From Nelumbo lutea (Eukaryota > Streptophyta > Magnoliopsida > Proteales > Nelumbonaceae), in the NCBI GenBank assembly GCA_022828595.1, contig JAKGHH010000001.1, forward strand, positions 116,138,999 through 116,202,998: a stretch of DNA of 64,000 bases, read 5' to 3'. Shown here one piece after another: positions 1-10,840 of this stretch (its first letter is position 1; each line of letters opens with the position of its first letter). Made by a program: the position numbers and the translations under genes. A model generated the notes under the pieces. The model saw only the letters and a list, made by a program, of their open reading frames with translations. It was not told where the DNA came from and ran no database searches.

Positions 1-2
1 GG

Positions 3-758
3 CAAGGGGAGCATGGTAATGATGCTCCCGAGTCTAGCAATAGGCCGACCGAGCAGTCACAGAGGCAGCCTCCGGAAGAGAGGCCGGTCCGGGGCACCAT
101 CCACATTATAGTGGGAGGTTCGATTGTCGCGGGTTGCACTTCAGCAGTAGCTCGAACGTCAGTTCGCGAAGCCTCCCAGGAAGAACGGAACCCTCCGAAG
201 CGGTCGGGGACAGGAGAGCCAATTTTCTTCACAGAAGATGATGCGCGGGGGGTCCACTACCCGCACGATGACACACTTGTGATAAAGTTGAGGATCAACG
301 ACTTTGAGGTCAGACGCGTACTCGTCGACTCGGGCAGCTCGGCTAATATCCTCTTCAAAGTTGCGTTCGACCAACTTCAGTTGCAGACAAGTGACTTGAA
401 ACCGACAGACACTCCTTTGGTGGGCTTCAACGGAAAAGGAGTCTGGCCCCTTGGGAAAATAATAGTACCTGTGGAAGTCGGCACATGGCCTTGCATAGTT
501 AGACTCGACCATGACTTCCTAATGGTCATGACCCCCTCCCCATACAATGCCATAATAGGCCGGCCAATCACCCATATCCTATGGGCGGTGGTCTCCACTT
601 ACCATTTGGCAATGAAGTTCCCTACAGACTTCGATGTGGGGGTAGCGCGGGGCGACCAACTCGAGTCCTGCAAGTGCTATGTCGCCGCCCTGAAGGGAAA
701 GGCCAAGGTGACCGACGACCTCGAACTGGAGCGGCCTATGGAGCAAGGCGAAGAATGA
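3..758 (+). pseudogene. Tat gag/protease region of polyprotein
   Basis: The reading frame is open from the left edge, so this is the continuation of a gag-pol polyprotein. The linker GTIHIIVGG is followed by an aspartic protease core with VLVDSGSSANILF (catalytic D in DSGSS) and later YNAIIGRP, the usual flap-distal glycine motif. The protease cleaves the polyprotein during particle maturation. The frame stops at TGA 756-758, then resumes in the same frame with recognisable polyprotein sequence, so the stop is probably a CGA to TGA mutation rather than a true end. The frame is shared with the reverse transcriptase downstream. Confidence 0.85.
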
Positions 759-2100
759 GCCGCACCCATAGAAGAAACAATCACAGTTCCGACCTCAGCA
801 GCAGACCCAGCTCGGACGCTTCAGATCGGCGCTTCCGTCCAAGAACCTCTACGATCTGAACTAGTAAGTTTCTTACTTCAAAATTTAGATATTTTTGCAT
901 GGTCTGCGGCAGAGATGCAGGGTATAGACCCTGACCTCATAACTAACAAACTGAATATTGATCCTATAGTTAGGCCCGTTAGACAGAAGAAACACAACCA
1001 AGCCCCAGAGCGGTGGAAAGCGATCAACAAGGAGGTCGAGAAGTTCCTCGCAGCTGACTTCATAAGAGAAGTCCATTACCCGAGCTAGGTAGCCAACCCC
1101 GTCCTGGTAAAGAAGGCTAATGGCAAGTGGCGCATGTGTGTCGACTATACCGACCTGAACCGGGCTTGCCCAAAAGACTGTTTCCCACTCCCCAGAATTG
1201 ACCGCTTGGTGGATGCGACCTCAAGGCATGAGTTGCTAAGTTTCTTGGATGCCTATTCGGGCTATAACCAAATCAAGATGGACCCGACGGACGAAGAAAA
1301 GATTGCCTTCATCACGGAGTTCGATCTGTACTGTTACAAGGTTATGCCCTTCGGGTTGAAAAACGCAGGGGCAACCTTTCAAAGGCTTGTAAATAAATTG
1401 TTTGTGCCGTTAATTGGCAGAAAAGTAGAATGTTACGTAGACGACATGGTCATCAAAACCCAACTCTCGCATGAATTAATACAAGATTTGCATTCTGTTT
1501 TTGAAATTCTATGTAAGTTTAATATGAGATTGAACCCAAACAAGTGTGTATTCGGTGTGACCTCGGGTAAGTTCCTAGGATGCATCGTTAACCGGCGCGG
1601 CATTGAGGCCAACTCGGACAAGATTAAGGCCATATTAGATATGAGACCACCCCGGAAGTTGAAGGAGGCTCAGAGGTTGAATGGTCGTATAGCCACCCTG
1701 AGCCGCTTCATATCCAAATCGGTGGACCGCTATCTGCCGTTCTTTAAGGCAATTAAGAGCAAAGGGTTCGAATGGACCCAAGACTGTCAGCTCGCGTTTG
1801 ACGAGCTCAAGAAATACCTTGCTAGTGTGCCGATATTAACCCGACCCGAGGAGGGTGATGTTTTAGAATTGTACCTCTCGGCGAGCGACGAAGTGGTCAG
1901 TTCGGTACTAATAAAGGAAGTAGATCGTAAAGTATTGCAGGGAGCAGAGACAAGATACCCGGAGATAGAAAAGCTAGCATATGCATTGGTAATTGCAGCT
2001 CGGAAGCTCCGCTCGTACTTCCAAGCTCACAATATTATTGTCCTCATCGACAAACCTCTAAGGCAAGTTTTACTTAAGCCCGAGGTCTCTGGTCGGTTGA
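759..2100 (+). pseudogene. Tat reverse transcriptase, broken
   Basis: Continues the protease frame. The N-terminal part has FAWSAAEMQGIDP and the connector ending in VHYPS, then an in-frame TAG at 1086-1088 where related elements usually have tryptophan, then VANPVLVKKANGKWRMCVDY. Fingers and palm motifs follow: CPKDCFPLPRIDRLVD, FLDAYSGYNQIKM, MPFGLKNAGATFQRLVN and the catalytic YVDDMVIK (about 1435-1458). The thumb and the start of the first RNase H follow (YPEIEKLAYALVIAARKLR). Near 2100 a short deletion shifts the frame, and a further TAG appears in the restored frame. The YVDD box is intact, but no full-length enzyme could be made. Confidence 0.88.
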
Positions 2101-2128
2101 GCTCAGCGAGTATGACCTCTAGTACAAG

Positions 2129-2746
2129 TTGCGAACTGCCATTAAGGCTCAAGCCTTAGCAAATTTCATCACTGAGTGCACATGTAGCTCCGAAGTTCCT
2201 AGACTGGTTGAGCATGAGGTCCCCGGTTCGGGTGAGCCCGAGGCTCCCAGGTCAGTTCAGTCCGAGCCCCGTGAGGTAGCAACTAGTGTGGCATCTCTCC
2301 TAGCTAGGCCAAGGGTGAGCTGGGATGAGGAGCCCTGGATCCTTCATGTAGACGGCTCTTCGAACCAACAGGGTAGCAGAGCCGGAATAGTTCTACACGG
2401 CCCAAGTGGCATGAAACTAGAGTATGCGCTATGCTTCGAGTTCGCGGCATCTAACAATGAAGCAGAATACGAGGCGTTGATAGCCGAACTAGCCTTAGCC
2501 AAAGAAGTCAAAGCCAAACACATCGTTATCTGCAGCGACTCCCAGCTCGTGGTCAACCAGGTCACTGGCGAGTACGAAGCTCGCGAGCCTACTATGGTCG
2601 CCTACTTAGCCAAAGTCAAAGAGGCCCTGCTCAACTTCCAATCACACTTCATCAGACAAATCCCTAGGTCGGAGAACGTTGAGGCCAAAGCCCTATCCAG
2701 GTTAGCCAGCACCAATGACATCACCATGAGAACCGTGTACATATAG
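2129..2746 (+). pseudogene. Tat second (archaeal-type) RNase H
   Basis: After the frameshift the frame reads RTAIKAQALANFITECT, a spacer, and then an RNase H fold: LHVDGSSNQQGSRAGIVL (first catalytic D), NNEAEYEALIAEL (catalytic E), ICSDSQLVVNQVTGEYEA (catalytic D) and PRSENVEAKALSRLAS near the end. An extra RNase H of this kind is the family trait of Tat elements and degrades the RNA strand during reverse transcription. The first codon shown is not a true start; this is polyprotein interior. The frame ends at TAG 2744-2746, where the second copy at 40748 reads on as YIEDLP. Confidence 0.85.
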
Positions 2747-3997
2747 GACCTGCCTCGGCCTAGCATTCTCAGGGGGGCAGAGGAGGTCGCTCCCGTCGTC
2801 CAAGCAGAGCCAAGCTAGATTGAACTACTCGCAAGCTTCTTGCTACACGGAACCCTCCCTGCAGATCGCAATGCAGCTAGAAGGGTGTAGCGCCAGGCAA
2901 CCAATGAAGGCAGATGCGTTGCTTGTGACATACCGAAGCCGAGCTCGTACTCTGCGACACTCATGAGGGTCTGTGCAGCGGACACTTGGGTGGCAGGCCC
3001 TCGTCCAAAAGGCACTTCGACAAGGGTATTATTGGCCAACAATGAAGGCAGATGCCATTGAACTCGTCAAAAAATGTGACAAATGTTAGAGACATGCCAA
3101 TATTCACCACCAACCCACTGCCGACCTCAAGTATCTCACCAGCCATGGCCCTTTGCACAGTGGGGCATCGATATACTTGGGCCATTCCCACCAGCAATGG
3201 GTGGAAGGAAGTTCTTAGTAGTAGTAGTGGACTACTTTACCAAGTGGGTAGAAGTCGAACCTCGTAACGATCACAGCCCGAAATGTTCAAAACTTCTTTT
3301 GGAAAAACATCATGTGCCGCTTTGGATTACCTCGAGTATTGATTTCCAACAATGGCAAATAGTTCGAAGACATCAAATTTCAAGGCTGGTGCCAAGACAT
3401 GGGAATCCGATAGAACTTTACTTTAGTTGCACACCCTCAAGCAAACGGCTAGGCAGAAGTCATGAACAGAGTCATCCTCCGTGGATTAAAGGCACGGTTG
3501 GACTGAGCTAAAGGATTGTGGGCAGATGAACTACCTAGTGTTCTATGGGCATACCGGACCACAGAGAAGACCACCACGGGAGAAACACCCTTCAATCTCA
3601 CCTACGGCACCGAAGCAGTAATCCCTGCAGAGATCGAAGTACCTACGCTGCCGCTAGAAGCATATAGTGATCAAACGAACGAAGATGAGCTACATACCAA
3701 CCTCGATCTACTCAACGAAGTAAGGGACTCGCGTACATCAGGACTGCAACCTACCAACAAAGAGTAGCTCGGTACTATAACGCTAGGGTCAAGAGGCGGA
3801 ACCTCCGCATTGGCGACCTAGTCCTTCTTAAAGTTATGGTACCTGAGCCTAGCGTTGGCAAGCTCGGGTCCAACTGGGAAGGTCCCTACTGAGTGAAACG
3901 AGTGCTCGATGAAGGAATATACGAGCTCGAGACCCTCGAAGGGAAACAAGTACCTCGGGCATGGAATATTGTCAACTTAAGACAATACTACCTATAA
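2747..3997 (+). pseudogene. Tat integrase, frameshifted and partly deleted
   Basis: Alignment by eye with the better copy at 40742-42050 shows the same order: linker, zinc-binding HHCC region, DDE core and C-terminal domain. Here the zinc-binding region has lost about 50 bp near 2900 and carries filler sequence. The core has GGRKFLVVVVDYFTKW and then falls into several frames. The part from TTG 3516 reads LWADELPSVLWAYRTTEK and FNLTYGTEAVIPAEI. The C-terminal segment (KVMVPEPSVGKLG, ETLEGKQVPRAWNIVNLR) ends at TAA 3995-3997. An in-frame TGA lies at 3504-3506. Confidence 0.82.
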
Positions 3998-4025
3998 CAA
4001 CCAAGTAGGCCACGAGCCACTCCCA

Positions 4026-4195
4026 AAGCCTAAGGGCAAAAATGCCGAGCTAACACAATCTCGGCGCAATAAGACCCGGTCACCTTTGAGGCACAGGCAA
4101 ACCTCAAAAGTAGACTATAAGTCACCCCCAGAGCCTAGGGCAAAGAATGTCGAGCTGACACGATCTCGGCGCAATCAGACCCAGTCATCTCCATG
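4026..4195 (+). repeat. Two-copy tandem repeat in the Tat 3' spacer
   Basis: Two similar units, near 4028 and 4132 (offset about 104 bp), share the run agcctagggcaaagaatg or close variants, then a pattern around gccgagctaacac, atctcggcgcaat and agacccggtca. Copies differ by scattered substitutions. Tandem repeats in this spacer are known from Tat/Ogre-like elements. Confidence 0.65.
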
Positions 4196-4439
4196 TTAGA
4201 TTGTCAAGGTGAGGAGTGTAAGCAGCTCGACTTAAACCCCACCAAATGTAGCTTGTCCTAGTACAACGATCAAACTAAAGAACAATCGACGGACAAATAG
4301 TTCGGGTACACATGGTAATTGACTTGTCGTGCACCATGGAGATGCCTTACTTCAGGTAAATAGTTCTAATAGCTTAGGTATCGAGATTGCCTTAGCAAAG
4401 ATACAAAGAGCCCATCATACTTGGAAGAAGAAAGAAAGA

Positions 4440-4500
4440 ACTTTCATTATCACTTAAAAAAAAAAGAAAAAAGAAAAAAAGAAGAAGAAAAATAACAGTG
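4440..4500 (+). repeat. A-rich low-complexity tract
   Basis: A run of A and AAG/AAAG motifs inside the Tat spacer just right of the tandem repeat. No gene content. Confidence 0.8.
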
Positions 4501-4625
4501 CAAAAACCGAGCTAAACAGCTCGGGAAAGTCTAACTATCACGGGGCACAACCGCCCAACCAAAGACTTGTGAAAGACTGGGTTTATGGCACCCGGAAGCC
4601 ACCAAAAGTCCAGAGAAACACCACC

Positions 4626-6758
4626 TCAAGGATCCGCCTCCTCATCCTCTGGGGAGTCAGGCTCCTCTTCATCCGCTTGGTCTGCCGTCTCAAGAGACAG
4701 ACCCTTCATAGTAATGCCATCGAGGTTGAGTTCGGAGAACTTCTTCTGAACCAGCCACCGGAAAAGCTTAAACCCAGAGCGGTACGAACTCGAACCATAG
4801 TCCACCTGGAGGTCGTGGAATTCCTGGGAGTCTTTAAAATCCCAGACTGCTTTCTCTCGCTCAGCCTCCACCATTTGATCAAAGTTTCGGGTCTAATTTA
4901 GAAGAGTGGACTCCAAGTCTAGCACCTACTGCCTGAGGAGCTCCCTCTCCACCGCCATCCTCGACGATTCCTCCCTGTAACGCATGCTCTCTTCAGAAAG
5001 CCGGGCGATTTGAGCCTCTTGGTCGTGGACGAGCAGCTCCTAAGACTCGCTCCCCTTGCGGGTGTGATGGAGCTTGCCTCGGATCCGGTCAAGCTCGCCC
5101 TAGAGCTTCTTGTTAGCAGCCTGCTGGTCGAGGGCGTCGACGCGATGGATGTGCGTCTGGAGAGCCATGGCATGGATGGCGGAATTCACTTGCCGACGGA
5201 AGAGAAGATCAGAGGACAGCGGAGAGGAAAAGGGAAAGGGGTCACTTATCACCATGCAATGGGCAGAGGCAAACGCGAAGAGGTCCCCAAGCTCCATATT
5301 CCCCCACTGAGCGACCTCATCTTTAGTAAGCACCTTCCGGCTCCTCTGGCGAGCCACAAGATAATCATTTACCCCTTCCCATTTCCCTACTGAGAACCGA
5401 GGGTAAGGGCGTGACTGGAGGGGATTACAGGGAGCCTCTCACAGCTGAGAGAGCTCGTCCCCCCCGAGGTTAATCCCACTAGTCCCCTTAGGTGGGGGCG
5501 CGAAGTCTCGGGCGGAGGAGAGGGTAAAACCAGCTCGGCAGACTCGAACTCAGTACTTCCTGAAGGGGGGTCTGGTCGGGGCGCATCCTCTTCGCATGGC
5601 GCCTCTGGCTATTCGAGAGAAGGCAGTGCGAATCGGCACTAAACATGATGGCTGCCAAAAAACCACAAGATATTAGTCCGATAAGAAACAAAATACATGT
5701 GTACACGATATTGTTACAAGGCACTACGTGACTTAAAAAGGCAACCTAGCCGGGCTCAAGCCGGCCTGTGCGAGCTTCTCCTCGGCCAAGTAGTCCGAGC
5801 AAAGGAAGCCTACCGACGCCCAGGACAGCATCATTTTTTGAATTTCAGGGTCCAGCTCGGCCCTGGGGTCCTGGATGGCCCCCCTCCAAGCAGTTGGGAA
5901 GGGCCACCCCTCAGGGTTACGGACCACAAAGTAATCCCGCTTCCAGGCGAGAATCTTATTTGGCAGCTCGTATAAGAGCTTATAGCCGTGACGGGGAGAA
6001 AGGTAATAAAAGCACCTCTCCGGAGGAACCCCAGGAGCAGCGTTCTTTATACAAAGGATAGAGACAAAAATATCAAGGTCCAAAGGAAGGCAGTACTCGT
6101 AAAACAAGGATATAATCCCAACCATGTTTCGAATGGCATTGGGATGAAGCTGGTCAATGGTGATGTTAAAGTGATTTAACACCTCCGCTATCAAGGGGTG
6201 CAGGGGGAGACGCAAGCCAACCTCGAGATATTCCTAAAAGATTACTATGTCATTGGGATCATGCTCCCAAGGGAAGTTGCCAGTAGGGAGGCTGTAAACC
6301 AGGTCCCCAGGGAGGTGAAAGTAGCAGATCAGAGACCTGAGTCTCTCCGTTGCCATCAAGGAAGGGCCAAAGGTATCAGGCTCCCTCCCCCTTGAAGTAG
6401 ATGCTATGTCGCTGGAGGCCTCCCGAGCCTCCGGGATCTGCTCCCAGGCTCCCCCCGAGCTTGAGGGAGCATCATCATCCTGGCTATCGCCCCTGTGATA
6501 GGTGTGGTATGGGTACCCAGACATGGCTGACAGCAATTGGGACTCACCAAAGGAGACGGAACGAAGCAAACTGAGGAATTCGGGTAGACTAGGTGAAGTG
6601 CGCGACCTCAGAATCCAAAGACAGCAAGATGGCATGGGAGAAAATGAGGCCCGAGGGGGGCCCCTATTTATAGTCTCCACCCTTTCAAATTGACGGCCCG
6701 GATCAAAGCAGATCCAATGGCCCGTGGGCACCCTGACCGCACGCTTTCTGAAAATCAA
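4626..6758 (-). pseudogene. Tat antisense ORF (plant gypsy-type transposon protein), broken
   Basis: On the minus strand one frame is readable from about 6758 down to 4626. It gives an N-terminal segment rich in Ser and acidic residues, then GLRLPLHPLIAEVLNHF, CFYYLSPRHGYKLL and NKILAWKRDYFVVRNPEGWPF (split here: NKILAWKRDYF, then VVRNPEGWPF), and a C-terminal coiled coil with ELLVHDQEAQIARLSEESM and VEAEREKAVWDFKDS. The frame is cut by TAG at 6234-6236 and by several stops around 5490-5733 and 4900-5100. The layout fits the plant family often labelled putative gypsy-type transposon protein (Transposase_28-like), whose function is unknown. The C-terminal end is also present at 42355-42567. 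Confidence 0.75.
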
Positions 6759-6987
6759 AGGCGATTGGCGGCACGTCTTCCATAATTAAGGTAGTCACAG
6801 CCGCACGACGTTCGGAGTTAAAAGCCACCTCAGCACGTTTTCGGAATCCGAAAAGTTAGGAAAGTCAAAAAATCTCTTGATTCCCGTAAATGCATTTAAT
6901 GAGGGCAGTCAATCAAGTTTGAATTTCGGTTAAATCAGTCCATCGCACTTCATAAACTCCCCATGCTAAGGCAGTACTCTTAGCTTG

Positions 6988-7003
6988 AGGAGTAGGGGGC
7001 AAT
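6988..7003 (+). promoter_or_regulatory. Polypurine tract before the 3' LTR
   Basis: The purine-rich run gaggagtagggggcaa lies immediately before the proposed LTR start TGATGAAGG. This is the expected place and composition for the plus-strand primer of reverse transcription. Confidence 0.7.
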
Positions 7004-7844
7004 TGATGAAGGATGATTTGACCCAACCTATGAAACGGTGACACGTAGACGCTGACTTGGCATGAGCGACAGCCCAGCGTTGAAGCCCGGTGCGACCAAG
7101 TGACGGGCCCATGAAGCAGTCCGCTACGTTATAGCTCACGATGGGAGGAGTCCGCTGTGACGCGAACACCGAGCTCCCCGTGCTATCTTTGAAGAGATAC
7201 TCCAAGGCAACTGTAGCGAGCTAAAGTTATTAGCTCGCCCGAGCTCCCTAGCAAACAAGTCATTCTGAGGACCAATTCCACTAAGGGTAATCCTGGAGTG
7301 TTCCAAGCTCACCACAAACTAGCTCGCGAACGAGCCGCACTAGCACTCTTCATGAAGCTTCCGACTGACAGACCGTACCGGTCAAACTACGCCATATCCT
7401 CTACTGACAGCACAGTCCCAGTCCTTTTGACAGTCTGCATCCATGTCTCTCAACATATAAAGGTGTGCCTGCCACCTTGGAAACGTGTCACTCACTTGGG
7501 CGAGGCGTACGCCACAACGGCCACCTATGCAGCCCTGGCAGGTAACGGCTGTGGCAGGAGCCCAGTGGCGGTTATGCCCGACCTAATGTGAGTGTCCCTA
7601 TAAAAACTCTCAGGGCAGAAGAGAAATTTCTTCTTGAGATCCCTAATCTCTAAAAAATAGTGAGAACGCACTATTTGCACTCTTAGCCTTCGTCTCCTTC
7701 TTGCTTCTCCTTCATAGTACTAACTTAAGCATTGGAGTATCTCTGCCGGGTAAACTTCCAGAAGATTCTTCTTCTTTCTCATCTCAGGTACCTCCTAGGA
7801 GCCACGTGAGCGCAATTTAGGAGTGACCGGATCACGCTACACCA
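7004..7844 (+). repeat. 3' LTR of the Tat element
   Basis: Begins TGATGAAGG right after the polypurine tract and ends ACACCA at 7844, giving the TG...CA form and about 841 bp. It contains a TATA box at 7599-7606 with a plausible transcript start region after it. The partner LTR is outside the window, so the ends are inferred from the tract and the terminal dinucleotides. The bases after it (gataa) are the candidate right-hand target duplication. Confidence 0.65.
7599..7606 (+). promoter_or_regulatory. TATA box of the Tat LTR
   Basis: TATAAAAA lies about 245 bp before the LTR end, in the usual U3/R setting for a retroelement promoter. Confidence 0.55.
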
Positions 7845-9920
7845 GATAATATAATAGGATTTTAATGAATGAAGTCCATCAACATCCAAATTCTATCTAA
7901 TTACTAAATGCATGATATTTTGAAATCCAAGTTGATCCAACTTTAACTAAACAGATATTTAAATCCGATTTAAAGAAAAATCAGATCTTAATTTCATTGA
8001 AACGGAATGGAGAATCCGATCCATATGCAGCCCGAGCTGGGAAAATGAAAATGGAAATATGACTTGGCTTAGCAGACTATCTTTATCATCCCTCAAACAA
8101 GCCTGAGACACGAGATGTGATCTGGACGAGAATTTGAGTGACAGGTTATCAGAGCTCCAGCCAAAATACTCTCTTGTAAATACACTTTAAGTTCTTTTGC
8201 CAACAGTACAAAAAGATTGTATTATATTATTGAAAACATTAATTACGACTCACAGTTGCTTGTAAATACAATAATGTTTACATGACAATGACGTTATAAC
8301 TCACTCAAGCCAATCTTAAGGTTATTGGTCTGGAAGGAAAGACCTAACCACGTGGCAAATTTAAATCCTTAACCTAACTAAAAGATCAGCCAAATAATCT
8401 TTTCTTTCGATTTTCAAAAGAATCTATTGTTGTTAGCCACGTGCCACCCTATAATTTTTGTTTATTACAAAAACAAAAGGGTCATTTACTAAAATATTTC
8501 TATAGTTTTATATATTTATTAAATCCTATCTTATAGTTTATGTTTTACTAGAACTCTTATAATTTGCAATCAATTTACTCAATCTTTTATCAAGAATCGT
8601 TTATATTACTATCAGAAAATTGTAATTTGACCACATTATATTGAAATTTTAAAATGTTCAAGGGCATGGGCCTATGCTGTTTTATTCTGAAATTACCCCT
8701 ATAAAACTTTTAAAATGAACCATTGTTTGATTTTCAGATCGATCTACCACACAATTATGGGGATGTATTAATAAATGATCCAAAACAAAATTCTCAAATT
8801 TCATAATCTACCAAACGATGAATGGGCCCAAATATGCAAGAGAAAACAGGCTTAAAAATGAGTGAACTTGATCGTCAATATGATTTATGGGTAGGTGACC
8901 AAATCAGAACTCTTAGATGTTTTCCCACCACTTAATTATATGTACGTATATATGAGTTCAAACACGATGTATTTATTAATATTCGCTGCAATTTAAATCC
9001 AAATATTAACCAGTTACACTAAAATCTACTTATAGTTTATTAGCTCACGTTTCACAGGTTCAATCATTTTCATCCTTTTTCTGCATGGTGCAATAGATAC
9101 ATCATAGACACCGCCTTTAATTTATTTGTTTATTTGAAATCTCATGCCTTCGTTGCCGACGTTGAAAAAGAATAGGTGCGGGGTCTCTGTCATTGGGTTC
9201 TCTGTAGTAGTTTAAACGCCGGTGATTCACAGAATAATTGATTTGAATAAATCCTTTAATTAACTTTCAGAATACTTATCAGCAGAAATTACATTATGAA
9301 GAAAATGAGGTACAAATAATTAAGTATAACAATTAGAAGGGTATGACACTGCCTGCTGAGAGACACGTACATAGGTTTTAGACATTGCTTCTATCAAGAC
9401 AAATACAAGTATAAAAATGATAATTTTATTAATAAAATATCTAAAATTTTGGAAAAAAAAAAACCTTGTTTGTAATTTTAAAAACTTTCATCTGGGGGGT
9501 TAAATACAATTTAATTGTATCCGCGTTTCTACAAAGCAAATTAAGAAACGAAATGGGTCATCAAAACGAGGCCGCGTTCTGTGCACTGGACGAGTGCACC
9601 CTCGAATGATAGACGGACACGTTATCTCATCCATATCCATGTAACCGCGAATTAACCGAAAATTTTTCCGTTACTGATCGTTCGGCTGGTTGAACCGGCC
9701 ATATCGCCATGTTTTGCAGTGCATAATTTTATAATCAATGGTTTATATGCAAAGAGCCGGCTCCTTAATCCTCCGTCGTGACAGTCAAATGTCCAAACTT
9801 CAAATATTTCTGATGCCAATTCTCTCTCTCTCTCTCGTTCATTGAGGACGTAGCAACGAGGAATGGAATTGGAACTGCGAAACAGAGGAGTAAGAGGGTA
9901 TGGTCCATCCATCACGGCAT
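7845..9920. other. AT-rich intergenic sequence, no gene seen
   Basis: No ORF with recognisable protein similarity. Two G-box-like CACGTG words lie in roughly inverted surroundings near 8350 and 8440. A CT run lies at about 9820-9836. Confidence 0.6.
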
Positions 9921-10060
9921 CATTACAAAAAATATGACCTCTAGAGGCAGTTTTTAAGGTGACAGTAGGTTGACTGCCGCTAGAAATATATTGTTTTTAG
10001 CGGCAGTCGAATAAAAGTGCCATTAAAGACCCACCGACTGCCGCTAGAAAAGAGAAAAAG
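9921..10060 (+). mobile_element. CACTA-like transposon terminus with subterminal repeats
   Basis: cattacaaaaaata resembles a mutated CACTACAAAAA terminus. Behind it come repeated subterminal words tgactgccgctagaaa at about 9971 and 10035 and the inverted form tttttagcggcagtcg. Short GC-rich direct and inverted repeats next to a CACTA end are a family trait of En/Spm elements. The opposite end and a transposase were not found, so the extent is open. Confidence 0.5.
9977..10018 (+). repeat. 42-bp repeat, copy 1 (partner 10926-10967)
   Basis: Matches 10926-10967 at 40 of 42 positions by eye, in direct orientation, about 0.95 kb apart. Internally it is a small palindrome (ccgctaga ... tagcgg). 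It is part of the CACTA-like subterminal set. Confidence 0.8.
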
Positions 10061-10128
10061 GCGCGGGGTGACCTTTTCCTCCCCCACGCATTTCTTTCCC
10101 GCCCTCTCTGTTTCTCTCCTCTTCCAGT

Positions 10129-10130
<2 letters not shown>

Positions 10131-10166
<36 letters not shown>

Positions 10167-10310
10167 TCTCTCTCTCTCTCCCTCTCCCTCCCGAGATCTC
10201 TATCTCAGTCATTCTCTCGCTCTCGTTCGCTCTCTATCTCAATCTCTCTCTCTCTCTCTCTCTCGTGCTCTCTCTTTCTCATGCTCTCTCTCTCTTGAGT
10301 TCTCTATCTC
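10131..10310 (+). repeat. CT microsatellite tracts
   Basis: Long CT runs at 10131-10200 and 10221-10310 with few interruptions, and looser CT words to about 10390. The minus-strand Arg/Glu ORF here is a repeat artefact. Confidence 0.95.
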
Positions 10311-10462
10311 AGTCGATTCACGCTCTCTATCTCAATCTATCTCATACACAGTCGCACATCTCAATCTCTCGCTCTCTATCTCAGTCACACATCGGCGGCA
10401 TCTGATTCAGGTAAAAATCCCTTTCTCTGTTTTTTAGGTTTTTTCATTGTTTGAAAAAATAA

Positions 10463-10531
10463 ATGGTCGAGCAGCTCACCAAAGAGCAGATCTCTGAGTT
10501 CAATGAGGCTTTCACTCTCTTCGATAAGTAA
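10463..10531 (+). pseudogene. Calmodulin exon 1 fragment
   Basis: ATG at 10463 opens MVEQLTKEQISEF then NEAFTLFDK and stops at TAA. This is the N-terminus of calmodulin up to the start of the first EF-hand loop; the calcium-binding DxDxDG loop is missing. True plant calmodulin genes carry a few more codons in exon 1 before their intron, so the fragment ends early. Preceded by a CT-rich, leader-like stretch and followed by an inverted copy of part of itself. It cannot encode a working calcium sensor. Confidence 0.85.
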
Positions 10532-10559
10532 CGTCATTGAACTCTGAGATCTGCTCTTT
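10481..10559. repeat. Fold-back: inverted copy of calmodulin exon piece
   Basis: Arms 10481-10505 and 10535-10559 are 25 bp each and complementary except for one position; the loop is 29 bp. The arms hold AAAGAGCAGATCTC and its reverse complement. The right arm is an inverted duplicate of coding sequence, not a natural calmodulin segment. Confidence 0.9.
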
Positions 10560-10840
10560 CGAATTTGAATTCAATTTGATCCTATTTTGTCGGATTCATA
10601 TATCTTTCTATCAGATTTTTGAATTGGATCTGATCAAAAAATAGGTTCTATTTTAAAATCAGAACGAATTTGATATATATTGCATTTTTTAAAATAAAAA
10701 TGGTTGGAAAAAATGCTTATGTTTTTTTGCATGTTTTTCTTTGTATAAACTGTTTTTTTTTTGTTCTATTGATAATTAGTTAAATTCTATAAGTGGCATT
10801 TGTATCTGAAGAAGGTTTCTGGGTTTGGCCATACCACAGG

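Larger units (their letters stand above)
1..7844 (+). mobile_element. Tat-type Ty3/gypsy LTR retrotransposon, 5' end outside the window
   Basis: Domain order is protease, reverse transcriptase, RNase H, integrase, then about 3 kb of spacer with a long antisense ORF, a polypurine tract and one LTR. An archaeal-type RNase H after the RT and an antisense ORF between pol and the 3' LTR are known traits of the plant Tat lineage (Retand, Grande, RIRE2 and relatives); assignment to Tat is from these traits. The 5' LTR, primer site and most of gag lie left of the window. The element is dead: the pol frame has several stops and frameshifts. A truncated relative lies at 40390-42567. Confidence 0.9.

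Noticed and set aside
9997..10212. Minus-strand ORF rich in Arg-Glu repeats
   Set aside because: It is a translation of the CT microsatellite and has no other support.
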